Part shown: one piece after another, positions 1-5,006 of the stretch
How positions within the stretch are numbered: position 1 is the stretch's first letter
Layout of the letters: every line of letters starts with the position of its first letter
Assembly (NCBI GenBank): GCA_002712575.1
Contig: PATZ01000017.1
Span: 1-5,006 of the forward strand
From: Methanobacteriota archaeon
Lineage (GTDB): Archaea; Thermoplasmatota; Poseidoniia; Poseidoniales; Thalassarchaeaceae
DNA: 5,006 nucleotides
Direction of reading: 5' to 3'
The notes under the pieces: generated by a model
Databases searched by the model: none
The model's input: the letters and a program-made list of their open reading frames with translations, nothing else
Told to the model about the DNA's origin: nothing
Made by a program: the position numbers and the translations under genes

Positions 1-395
1 TAAAGATATGATGCCACATCTCCATACATTTCAGTTAATTTCGGAGTTGAATATTCTTTTTCTTTAATTCTTCCAGGATCTACCCATTCACTATTTTTGT
101 ATAATGTACTTGGCACTACATCTTTGATTTTACAAACACAAAGTATTGGAGTAACATCAACAAGTCTATTTCCATATTCTAATCCACGTGCTTCACCAGT
201 ACGTACAAATTCAAAATTTTCTTGTGAAATGCCAGTACACTCCTCAACTCTCTTTGCTACAACGTCAAGATCATCGGGATTTCCTAGTCCATAAATCCCA
301 TCCCATGCACCAGGAAAGTCAGAAACTCCGTCAGCTCTTTGCATTAAGAGCACCTTTTCTTCATTTCTTAGATAAACTGTGAATGACTCAGACAT
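1..395 (-). CDS. Nudix-fold protein with degenerate Nudix box, C-terminus beyond window
   Basis: The frame opens with ATG at 395-393, 10 nt after the secE stop, with a GGTG purine run just upstream. It stays open for 131 codons to the left edge, where the next codon is TA-, so it is either Tyr or a stop. The translation shows a Nudix-like order: a strand-plus-arm segment (EKVLLMQRADG, residues 13-23), FPGAWDGIYG (27-36), a Nudix-helix remnant AKRVEECTGI (47-56), a later strand VTPILCVCKI (81-90), then SEWVDPGRI (102-110) and STPKL (116-120). This resembles archaeal Nudix proteins with a W-x-G-[IV]-[SY]-G arm and a T-P-K-L helix. Against the REUXEEXGU consensus, residues 48-56 read KRVEECTGI, so two of the three metal-binding Glu are replaced (Arg49, Cys53). 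Hydrolase activity is therefore doubtful and a binding role is possible. Its place after secE is where spt5/nusG usually sits, so a Nudix domain fused to another domain beyond the edge is possible. The fold call is fairly firm and the function is unknown. Confidence 0.72.
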   Translation of the reverse strand, partial: MSESFTVYLRNEEKVLLMQRADGVSDFPGAWDGIYGLGNPDDLDVVAKRVEECTGISQENFEFVRTGEARGLEYGNRLVDVTPILCVCKIKDVVPSTLYKNSEWVDPGRIKEKEYSTPKLTEMYGDVASYL

Positions 396-405
396 ATTTT
401 ACACC

Positions 406-672
406 TCATGCTCCTGTTAACCAATCAAAAAATGCTGGGAAGACATTGTTCATCATAGCTTGTACAACGAAACCAAATAATCCCAATATGAACATACCTA
501 TTCCACAAACTATCATAGTTTGTCTAAATTGAGCCTTTGTTGGTTTACGTGCCATCTTCAAAATTCTTGCATATGACCCTGTTTGTAAACTTCTAACTCG
601 GCTTTCAATATCGTCTTGAACGTCTTGGACTTTCTCTTCGAATTTACTAACTTTGGAATTTTCGACACTCAT
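406..672 (-). CDS. secE: Preprotein translocase subunit SecE (Sec61-gamma)
   Basis: Small subunit of the SecYE protein-conducting channel in the cytoplasmic membrane; it clamps SecY and is needed for export and membrane insertion. The 88-residue product has the SecE layout. A charged, probably helical N-terminal part (residues 1-38) is followed by the amphipathic-helix/hinge motif ARKPTKAQF (41-49), equivalent to the conserved [WR]-[KR]-P-[ST] segment. One membrane span follows at about 52-72, then a short tail. Archaeal SecE proteins are often about 60 residues, so the N-terminus is longer than usual. The ATG start at 672 is supported by GGGAG four nucleotides upstream. The order ftsZ-secE is a common euryarchaeal arrangement and supports the call. 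The next gene begins 10 nt downstream, so the two are very probably co-transcribed. Confidence 0.88.
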   Translation of the reverse strand: MSVENSKVSKFEEKVQDVQDDIESRVRSLQTGSYARILKMARKPTKAQFRQTMIVCGIGMFILGLFGFVVQAMMNNVFPAFFDWLTGA

Positions 673-762
673 CGTTCTCCCTCAAATCGGCCAAGCGTCC
701 AACCAATTCCATTTAAGGGCGACGGGAAGGTACGTCCATAGGAAAATATAAAATTATTAAAA
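673..762 (-). promoter_or_regulatory. ftsZ-secE intergenic region with candidate promoter and U-rich terminator
   Basis: This 90-nt gap is wide for the otherwise tight gene string. Right after the ftsZ stop the minus strand is T-rich (TTTTAATAATTTTATATTTT, 760-741), which fits an archaeal U-tract terminator. The same stretch contains a TATA-box-like TTTATATT. A second TATA-like element, CTTAAAT (717-711), lies about 40 nt before the secE ATG. That would place a transcription start near 688 and leave a short leader containing the Shine-Dalgarno site. Separate transcription of secE and its downstream gene is therefore plausible but not shown. Both promoter elements were picked by eye in AT-rich sequence. 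Confidence 0.35.
676..680 (-). promoter_or_regulatory. Shine-Dalgarno site of secE
   Basis: On the minus strand the bases just before the secE ATG read GAGGGAGAACG. The GGGAG core matches the archaeal anti-Shine-Dalgarno and lies close to the start codon, which fixes the 88-residue start. Confidence 0.6.
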
Positions 763-1872
763 TTAAGAGATAAATTCTACAGTTCTACTTCTTAAATTTC
801 TCATCTGAGTATGCATCGAAGCACCATGTATTTGTTCGCTTTTTACCCCAGTTAAAACTAACAACACTCTGATATTATTACCCAATGATTCATCAGTTGT
901 AACTCCCCAAATAATTTTTGCATATGTATTAATTTTCTTTCGAATTATGTCTGCACATTTTTCTGCTTCTCCAAGAGTTAAACCAGGACCTCCAACAACA
1001 TTAATCAGAGCGCCCCTTGCATCTGAAATATCCATGTCTAGTAATGGATTTTCAATTGCTTCATTTGTAGCAATCTCTGCAGTCTCGCCTTCTCCAAGTC
1101 CAATTACTCCAATTCCTCCTCCATTACTGAGGACCGATTTCAAATCTTGAAAGTCAAGATTAACTATCCCTTCTCTAGATATCATCTCAGAAACACCTGA
1201 AATACTACGAACTAATAATTCATCAGCCACACGAAAAGCAGCATCTAACGGCAATTGCTTAACAGTATCAATTTCCAACAATCTTTCATTTGGTAATACA
1301 ATAACAGTGTCAGCAGTTTCCTTTAGTCTCTCTAATCCCCAATCTGCATTTTGTTTTCTTAGAGATCCTTCTGATAAGAATGGATAGCTAACCACTGCAA
1401 TTGTTAATGCTCCAGCTTGTTTAGCTAATCGGGATATTACAGGGGCAGATCCTGTACCAGATCCGCCCCCTAATCCTGCGGTAATAAACGCAAGATCACA
1501 ACCTTCAACTTCAGTCTTCAATATTCTTTCAGACTCATATGCTGCTTGTTCTCCCTTTTCTGGATCGCCACCTGCCCCCCTGCCACGGGCTGTGCGACCA
1601 ATTAGAATTTTATTTTCAACAGCAACTTTTAGCAGATGCTGAGCATCTGTATTAATTGCCATTCCTCTTACATATTCATCATCAAACAATGACTCTGCCT
1701 CAAGTCTTGCTACTGCATTACTTCCAGCACCTCCACATCCAAAGACTCTTATCTTTGGTTGTAAAGATTTTAGTAAATCTTGAAGATTCAAATCTTCAAC
1801 TGGCTCAGGAGTATTTTGAGCAGCAATTTCGTCCTCTTGAAGCTCGAGAACTCTGTCGATTATGTGCTTCAC
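763..1872 (-). CDS. ftsZ: Cell division protein FtsZ, archaeal type
   Basis: Tubulin-family GTPase that polymerises at mid-cell and organises the division ring. The 369-residue product starts with about 38 archaeal-style extra residues. The nucleotide-binding core follows: GCGGAGSNAV (46-55), the T3-loop region RGRGAGGDPEKG (96-107), and the tubulin signature GGGSGTGSAP (135-144; usual form GGGTGTG, so Thr to Ser at 138). The T7 loop that completes the GTPase site of the neighbouring subunit is intact: NLDFQDLK, with Asn238, Asp240 and Asp243. The C-terminal domain ends near TGVKSEQIHG (341-350), leaving only about 19 residues of tail. The sequence matches FtsZ rather than CetZ because the T7 and T3 loops are FtsZ-like. 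The start is GTG at 1872-1870: no ATG, GTG or TTG lies between it and the upstream in-frame TAA, and the next internal Met (71) is inside the GTPase domain. No Shine-Dalgarno precedes it; the upstream sequence is pyrimidine-rich. secE lies downstream. Confidence 0.95.
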   Translation of the reverse strand: MKHIIDRVLELQEDEIAAQNTPEPVEDLNLQDLLKSLQPKIRVFGCGGAGSNAVARLEAESLFDDEYVRGMAINTDAQHLLKVAVENKILIGRTARGRGAGGDPEKGEQAAYESERILKTEVEGCDLAFITAGLGGGSGTGSAPVISRLAKQAGALTIAVVSYPFLSEGSLRKQNADWGLERLKETADTVIVLPNERLLEIDTVKQLPLDAAFRVADELLVRSISGVSEMISREGIVNLDFQDLKSVLSNGGGIGVIGLGEGETAEIATNEAIENPLLDMDISDARGALINVVGGPGLTLGEAEKCADIIRKKINTYAKIIWGVTTDESLGNNIRVLLVLTGVKSEQIHGASMHTQMRNLRSRTVEFIS

Positions 1873-1961
1873 GGAGTGAGAGGGACATTAGGCAGAGGAT
1901 AACTATTGCCCTACAAACATGGCGTAAGATATGGTTTTTCGCAGGTATCAGAATTCGCCAA
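1873..1961 (-). promoter_or_regulatory. Intergenic region upstream of ftsZ, candidate promoter
   Basis: An 89-nt gap separates the phosphatidyltransferase stop from the ftsZ GTG. On the minus strand two weak TATA-like stretches are visible: CATATCTTA (1933-1925), preceded by an A-rich run that could act as BRE, and TAGTTAT (1905-1899), about 30 nt before the GTG. The nearer one would give a leaderless or nearly leaderless ftsZ mRNA, which would fit the missing Shine-Dalgarno. Neither box is strong and no terminator hairpin is evident. Confidence 0.28.
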
Positions 1962-2639
1962 TTAGCCCAATAATCCTTTACGAGTTTTTAGGAATCTAAT
2001 GATAAAAGTATACACCCCTCCCCATGCAGAGAATGCTATTGCAAATGTGATTCCATTAAGCTCAGAATTTCCTAAAATAATCCAATCAAAATATTCATGA
2101 ATTGATTCGCTAGAAATACCGACAGTATCGGTAATAGCTTGAGTTGCTGCTACTAATAGTCCAATCATTGTTATTACTAACCTATCTGCTCTAGAGAAAC
2201 CTCCGTATATTCTCCCCAGTCCTACAGATTGTGCTTGTGTCCCCATGTAAGAACCCATCAAAGTCAATAGTGCGGCCATTGATCCAGAACTCATATCATC
2301 TACAAATGCAGCATTCATTCCAAGGGCCACTAGTAATCCTACATCTACAACACGATCTATAGTATGGTCTAGAAAATCTCCATATGGACCATCAGTTCCT
2401 TGATGTCTAGCCAAAGCACCATCTAGTGCATCAAATATTCCTGCAACAATAATTAGCACAATTCCTCCAATTATCATCAAACCTCCTGTTTCATCAAATT
2501 GCGCCTCTGCAAGAAGTACAAATGCTACAATTGCTATTACAAGACTTGTCCAAGTGAGTATACTAGGATCAAGATTACCCATTTTCACTACTATCGGCTC
2601 AGTTGCTTTAGTCCATGTTTCTCTAAATTTTTCGAACAT
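1962..2639 (-). CDS. CDP-alcohol phosphatidyltransferase, probably archaetidylinositol-phosphate synthase-like
   Basis: Integral membrane enzyme that transfers a phospho-head group between a CDP-activated lipid or alcohol and an acceptor alcohol, releasing CMP. The family signature D-x2-D-G-x2-A-R-x8-G-x3-D-x3-D is complete: Asp70, Asp73, Gly74, Ala77, Arg78, Gly87, Asp91 and Asp95. These Asp residues bind the divalent metals and supply the catalytic base. The 225-residue length is typical, with about six hydrophobic spans (roughly 28-47, 52-72, 97-113, 120-138, 152-170, 195-216). The segment GGFSRADRLVI (146-156) resembles the basic phosphate-binding stretch of archaetidylinositol-phosphate synthases, which join CDP-archaeol and inositol phosphate. 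That favours this substrate, but glycerol-phosphate or other acceptors cannot be excluded. The ATG at 2639 has GGAGG seven nucleotides upstream, inside the preceding kinase gene, and only 2 nt separate the two genes, so translational coupling is likely. Confidence 0.9.
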   Translation of the reverse strand: MFEKFRETWTKATEPIVVKMGNLDPSILTWTSLVIAIVAFVLLAEAQFDETGGLMIIGGIVLIIVAGIFDALDGALARHQGTDGPYGDFLDHTIDRVVDVGLLVALGMNAAFVDDMSSGSMAALLTLMGSYMGTQAQSVGLGRIYGGFSRADRLVITMIGLLVAATQAITDTVGISSESIHEYFDWIILGNSELNGITFAIAFSAWGGVYTFIIRFLKTRKGLLG

Positions 2640-2641
2640 TA

Positions 2642-3184
2642 CTAATCCTCCATTTTGGATACCCAGTCAATTACCGAGGGAGGGGTATTGGGCTTGAATC
2701 CATCTGATATCCAAAGTGATAAGGACATGAGTATTGAGTGTACATCATTTTCCGTAGTATCAAACTCAGTCCAAGGAATGTCTCCTTGTCTTTCATTCCA
2801 TGAACTTCCCAAAATCTCCCAATCACAATTAGATCTTATTTTTGATTCTGAATATCCCCTCTTTAACATTCTTTTTTTTAGAATGTCAGGTGAACATCTC
2901 AGAACTACTACAGCATCGCTTGGTAAATGATGTGAAAGATGACCATCAATAATTAGAGGCTCTGGAGGATTATTTTTCCATTCTTCTTCAATAGAATCTA
3001 CTAGTTTATCTAGATCTATTGGACGAGCATTATCTTCACTGTCAATCTCTCCTATACAATCATAATCTTCTGCAAGTTCTTCTACAGAAATGACATAAAA
3101 ACCTAATCTTTCAAATTCTTTTGCTAAGGTACTTTTTCCTGAACCTGGTGAGCCAGACAAAGAAAGCCGATAAGGTACTGCCAC
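2642..3184 (-). CDS. AK6/Fap7-like adenylate kinase family NTPase
   Basis: P-loop protein of the adenylate kinase 6 (hCINAP/Fap7) family. Members have adenylate kinase and ATPase activity and act in small-subunit ribosome maturation in eukaryotes and, by homology, in archaea. The 180-residue product has Walker A GSPGSGKST (11-19), then IDGHLSHHL (79-87), equivalent to the family's conserved GH-hydrophobic motif. Next comes VVLRCSPDILKKRMLKRGY (93-111) and SESKIRSN (112-119), the diagnostic L-R-C-x-P and R-G-Y-x-x-x-K-I-x-x-N pattern of the LID region. The C-terminal IDW (172-174) is also typical. The length matches the family. The start is GTG at 3184-3182, because the in-frame sequence upstream has no standard start before a TAA and the P-loop lies at the expected distance. 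The purine stretch GAAGAG just upstream is only a weak ribosome-binding site. It is the first gene of the minus-strand string and is followed 2 nt later by the phosphatidyltransferase. Confidence 0.88.
   Translation of the reverse strand: MAVPYRLSLSGSPGSGKSTLAKEFERLGFYVISVEELAEDYDCIGEIDSEDNARPIDLDKLVDSIEEEWKNNPPEPLIIDGHLSHHLPSDAVVVLRCSPDILKKRMLKRGYSESKIRSNCDWEILGSSWNERQGDIPWTEFDTTENDVHSILMSLSLWISDGFKPNTPPSVIDWVSKMED
2647..2651 (-). promoter_or_regulatory. Shine-Dalgarno site of the phosphatidyltransferase gene
   Basis: A perfect GGAGG on the minus strand, seven nucleotides before the ATG at 2639, lies within the last codons of the upstream kinase gene. It fixes the start and indicates an operon with coupled translation. 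Confidence 0.7.
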
Positions 3185-3276
3185 AACTCTTCGTAGCTGT
3201 CTTATCTGAAGAATACTACGTGCTACAGGCGTAACATTGACTTCTTATTGTACATGCCAAGATACTGAGGAACAAC
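3185..3276. promoter_or_regulatory. Divergent intergenic region between kinase operon and antiporter gene
   Basis: These 92 nt separate the minus-strand kinase gene from the plus-strand antiporter gene, so both promoters should lie here. On the plus strand an AT-rich element, CTTATTG-TACA (about 3244-3254), lies about 27-33 nt before the antiporter ATG. It could be a TATA box with a very short leader. On the minus strand GTATTCTTC (about 3217-3209) is a weak candidate for the kinase operon. No clear operator was recognised. Confidence 0.35.
3267..3270 (+). promoter_or_regulatory. Shine-Dalgarno site of the antiporter gene
   Basis: GAGG lies six nucleotides before the ATG at 3277 and supports that start codon. 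Confidence 0.55.
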
Positions 3277-4410
3277 ATGAGCGAGTCATATCAGGGATTA
3301 ATTAAAGCAATAAATCCAAAAGAATCTAAACTTAATTTTTTACTTTTAGCGATGCCTATTTGCTGTTATTTTGCTTACGTATCAAAAGATGGAACAAATG
3401 CCTTTTTTGCTTCAATGGTAGCAATAATGCCTCTCGCATTCCTCATGGGACATGCTACTGAGGAAATTGCATTAAGAACATCAGAATCTATTGGAGGGCT
3501 TCTCAATGCTACATTTGGTAATGCCGCAGAGATTATTATTTGCCTCTTAGCATTATGGTCAGCATACAAAGCAGGTGTGAACTCAGAAACTGCTGAGATT
3601 ATGATTCATATAGTTCAAGCAAGTCTAATTGGCAGCATTCTTGGTAATCTATTACTAGTAATGGGGTTGGCATTTGTTTGGGGCGGTATTCACTTTAAAG
3701 AACAATCATTTAATGAAACCCAATTTGGCTCTAATAGCTCTCTATTACTACTTTCAGTCATTGCTTTAGTTGTTCCAACCGTATATCATTTTACAGTTTC
3801 AGGAGAACAAGGAGATGCTGGTCTAGAAGATCTTTCGAGAGCCGCAGCTGTTATTTTATTGGCCATTTATATGTTATTTTTATTCTTTCAATTAAGGACA
3901 CATTCAGAATTATTTGCAACTGATGATACACATGAGCATGAAGAATCTTCAATGACTATGAAAGAAGCAATTATTTTACTAGTAATTTCCACTATTCTTG
4001 TGTCATGGATGGCTGAGATTTTAGTTCATTCTTTAGAAGAGGCGGCAGAAGAAGTGAAAATGTCTCATCTCTTTATTGGAGTAATCTTGTTACCAATGTT
4101 TGGAAATGCTGCTGAACATTTTACTGCAGTTTCTGTAGCTGGAAAAAATAAAATGGATCTTTCCTTTGCTATTGCAATAGGTTCTAGTACACAAATTGCA
4201 GTATTTGTCGCACCTTTGATGGTAATTACTGCGTGGGCATTAGGCCTACCATTAACTTTCGAATTTGGTTTACTTGAAACAGTTGCAGCATTCCTTGCAG
4301 TATTGATAGCAAATGCAATAGCCTCTGATGGTAAATCTAATTGGCTAGAGGGTGCAATGTTATTGGGAACTTATGCAGTTTTAGCACTAGCATTCTGGTT
4401 CCATCCATAA
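3277..4410 (+). CDS. CAX-family Ca2+/H+ (cation/proton) antiporter
   Basis: Membrane exporter of the Ca2+:cation antiporter superfamily, CAX branch, which uses the proton gradient to expel Ca2+ or another divalent cation. The 377-residue protein has about eleven hydrophobic spans arranged as two inverted halves. Both signature alpha-repeats are present: GGLLNATFGNAAE (73-85) and LPMFGNAAEH (272-281), each with the G-N-A-A-E core whose Glu (85 and 280) takes part in cation transport. The second parts of the repeats, GSILGNLLLVMG (119-130) and GSSTQIAVFVAP (302-313), are also intact. Between the halves lies a short acidic, His-containing loop (about 211-229, including DDTHEHEES), like the acidic motif of CAX proteins. 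The ending SDGKSNWLEGAMLL (350-363) is typical of the family. Length and motifs suggest a complete, functional transporter; the cation specificity is inferred. It is divergent from the kinase operon and 70 nt upstream of sodN. Confidence 0.92.
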   Translation: MSESYQGLIKAINPKESKLNFLLLAMPICCYFAYVSKDGTNAFFASMVAIMPLAFLMGHATEEIALRTSESIGGLLNATFGNAAEIIICLLALWSAYKAGVNSETAEIMIHIVQASLIGSILGNLLLVMGLAFVWGGIHFKEQSFNETQFGSNSSLLLLSVIALVVPTVYHFTVSGEQGDAGLEDLSRAAAVILLAIYMLFLFFQLRTHSELFATDDTHEHEESSMTMKEAIILLVISTILVSWMAEILVHSLEEAAEEVKMSHLFIGVILLPMFGNAAEHFTAVSVAGKNKMDLSFAIAIGSSTQIAVFVAPLMVITAWALGLPLTFEFGLLETVAAFLAVLIANAIASDGKSNWLEGAMLLGTYAVLALAFWFHP

Positions 4411-4480
4411 AATTGTTTAGAATCACTTACCTTAGCATTGATATTCAAGCACCCAATGCGGTGAGTCAGAGGTAGATAGT
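4411..4480 (+). promoter_or_regulatory. Intergenic region upstream of sodN with candidate promoter and Shine-Dalgarno
   Basis: This 70-nt gap holds an AT-rich TATA-like core, GATATTCAA (4440-4448), about 35-40 nt before the sodN ATG. It lies in a small inverted repeat, TTGA-TAT-TCAA (4438-4448). AGAGGT (4468-4473), seven nucleotides before the ATG, is a good Shine-Dalgarno site and supports the start at 4481. The promoter assignment is by eye, and the small palindrome may be chance. Confidence 0.4.
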
Positions 4481-4948
4481 ATGACAGATACAAAACAAAC
4501 CAACGATAGCATACCAACAATCGAAGCAAGTGCACATTGTGATGGGCCTTGTGGCGTCTATGATCCTGCAAGCGCACGTGTAGCAGCAGAAGCAGTTCAA
4601 TCAATGACAAAGAAGATGAATACTTTAGAGGCCAACCACGGGGACTCTGGAAGTAATTCTGCAGCTTACATCAATACTATGTCAAGATATGCAGCAATTA
4701 AAGAAGAAGAAGCACAAAAGTGCAAAGATGAATTATTAGTACTATGGACTGATTTCTTCAAACCACAACATCTTGAATCAATCCCAAATCTTCATGACAC
4801 ATTCTGGCAGGCTGCAAAACTATGTTCTGCTTGTAAAGCTGAAGTTTCAGAACAGCATGCACAAGAATTAATGGATGCAGTAGAAGAAATTCATAACATG
4901 TTCTGGGCTGCAAAAGGCCGTGAAGTACCTTGGATTCGCGCTTCTTAA
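4481..4948 (+). CDS. sodN: Nickel superoxide dismutase precursor (NiSOD)
   Basis: Converts superoxide to O2 and H2O2 using a nickel ion held by the N-terminal 'nickel hook' of the mature protein. The hook HCDGPCGVY is at 19-27: His19 supplies the N-terminal amine and imidazole ligands, Cys20 and Cys24 are the thiolates, and Tyr27 is the conserved gating residue. The preceding 18 residues are a propeptide. Cleavage between Ala18 and His19 would give a mature chain of 137 residues, longer than the roughly 117 of the Streptomyces enzyme. Further family-like blocks are DPASARVAAEAV (28-39), LWTDFFKPQHLE (88-99) and FWAAKG (141-146). Additional cysteines occur at 81, 115 and 118. The enzyme is expected to be a cytoplasmic hexamer of four-helix bundles. 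The ATG start is backed by AGAGGT. The maturation protease gene overlaps its 3' end. NiSOD is best known from bacteria, so an archaeal copy suggests lateral transfer. Confidence 0.95.
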   Translation: MTDTKQTNDSIPTIEASAHCDGPCGVYDPASARVAAEAVQSMTKKMNTLEANHGDSGSNSAAYINTMSRYAAIKEEEAQKCKDELLVLWTDFFKPQHLESIPNLHDTFWQAAKLCSACKAEVSEQHAQELMDAVEEIHNMFWAAKGREVPWIRAS

Positions 4949-5006
4949 ACGTAGTCGTCAAAGGCGACTCTATGTGGCCCACATTAGTTGATGGTGAAAC
5001 TGTAAA
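4930..5006 (+). CDS. sodX: NiSOD maturation protease (S26 signal-peptidase-like), 5' end only
   Basis: Only about 25 codons are inside the window. Read from TTG at 4930 the frame gives (M)DSRFLNVVVKGDSMWPTLVDGETV. VVKGDSMWPTL matches the serine-box of S26 peptidases, with the nucleophile Ser14 (codon 4969-4971) followed by Met-x-Pro-Thr, and the following V-D-G-E is the usual downstream element. The position immediately after sodN identifies it as the protease that removes the NiSOD propeptide to expose His1 of the nickel hook. In this frame a TGA lies at 4921-4923 and the TTG at 4930 is the only conventional start before the active site. The gene therefore probably overlaps sodN by 19 nt and is translationally coupled. 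No clear Shine-Dalgarno is visible. The catalytic Lys and the rest of the protein lie beyond the right edge. Confidence 0.8.
   Translation, partial: MDSRFLNVVVKGDSMWPTLVDGETV

Noticed and set aside
97..382. Two short plus-strand open frames opposite the Nudix-like gene
   Set aside because: They overlap a minus-strand frame with a clear family pattern and have low-complexity translations without motifs.
1656..1973. 105-codon open frame on the plus strand opposite the 5' part of ftsZ and its upstream gap
   Set aside because: It lies antisense to the conserved FtsZ N-terminal GTPase region, its translation has no recognisable motif, and it has no Shine-Dalgarno. It is a shadow frame.
3193..3226. 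Inverted repeat GTAGC (3193-3197) / GCTAC (3222-3226) in the divergent intergenic region
   Set aside because: Only five paired bases with a 24-base spacer and poor extension of the arms; expected by chance.
4411..4437. Possible terminator after the antiporter gene
   Set aside because: No stable hairpin or long T-tract is visible; the short TTGTTT run is too weak to call.
4758..4982. 74-codon open frame on the minus strand opposite the end of sodN and start of sodX
   Set aside because: It is antisense to two recognised genes and its translation has no domain-like features.
1..5006. Search for tRNA genes, CRISPR repeats, insertion sequences and long direct repeats
   Set aside because: All intergenic gaps are under 100 nt and none shows a tRNA T-arm motif, regularly spaced repeats or transposase-like coding sequence.

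Overview
This AT-rich window reads as archaeal and most resembles planktonic marine Euryarchaeota (Marine Group II/Poseidoniales or a relative). The assignment is an inference. It rests on an archaeal-type ftsZ followed by secE, an AK6/Fap7-like nucleotide kinase, a CDP-alcohol phosphatidyltransferase of the archaeal lipid type, purine-rich Shine-Dalgarno sequences, and a nickel superoxide dismutase, which is a typical marine trait. No rRNA, tRNA, mobile element or CRISPR array was seen, and coding density is high.

Left part (1-3184, all minus strand, read right to left): AK6/Fap7-like kinase, CDP-alcohol phosphatidyltransferase (2-nt gap), an 89-nt gap, FtsZ, a 90-nt gap, SecE, then after 10 nt a gene that runs off the left edge. 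Together these cover ribosome maturation/nucleotide metabolism, membrane lipid head-group synthesis, cell division and protein export. In many euryarchaea secE is followed by spt5/nusG and the L11-L1-L10-L12 ribosomal cluster. Here the next reading frame instead begins as a Nudix-fold protein whose catalytic Nudix box is degraded.

Right part (3277-5006, plus strand): the strand switches across a 92-nt divergent intergenic region. A full-length CAX-family cation/proton antiporter (probably Ca2+/H+) comes first. After 70 nt comes sodN, a nickel superoxide dismutase with a complete nickel-hook motif behind an 18-residue propeptide. It overlaps the start of a gene cut by the right edge. The visible 25 residues of that gene carry the Ser-Met-x-Pro-Thr motif of S26 signal-peptidase-like enzymes, so it is the expected NiSOD maturation protease (sodX). 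That gene was found by reading the frame overlapping the sodN stop codon.

The points most worth following are the degenerate Nudix-like gene in the place of spt5, the sodN-sodX cassette in an archaeal chromosome, and the use of non-ATG starts (GTG for ftsZ and the kinase, probably TTG for sodX). I found no strong evidence of a wholly new multi-gene system.
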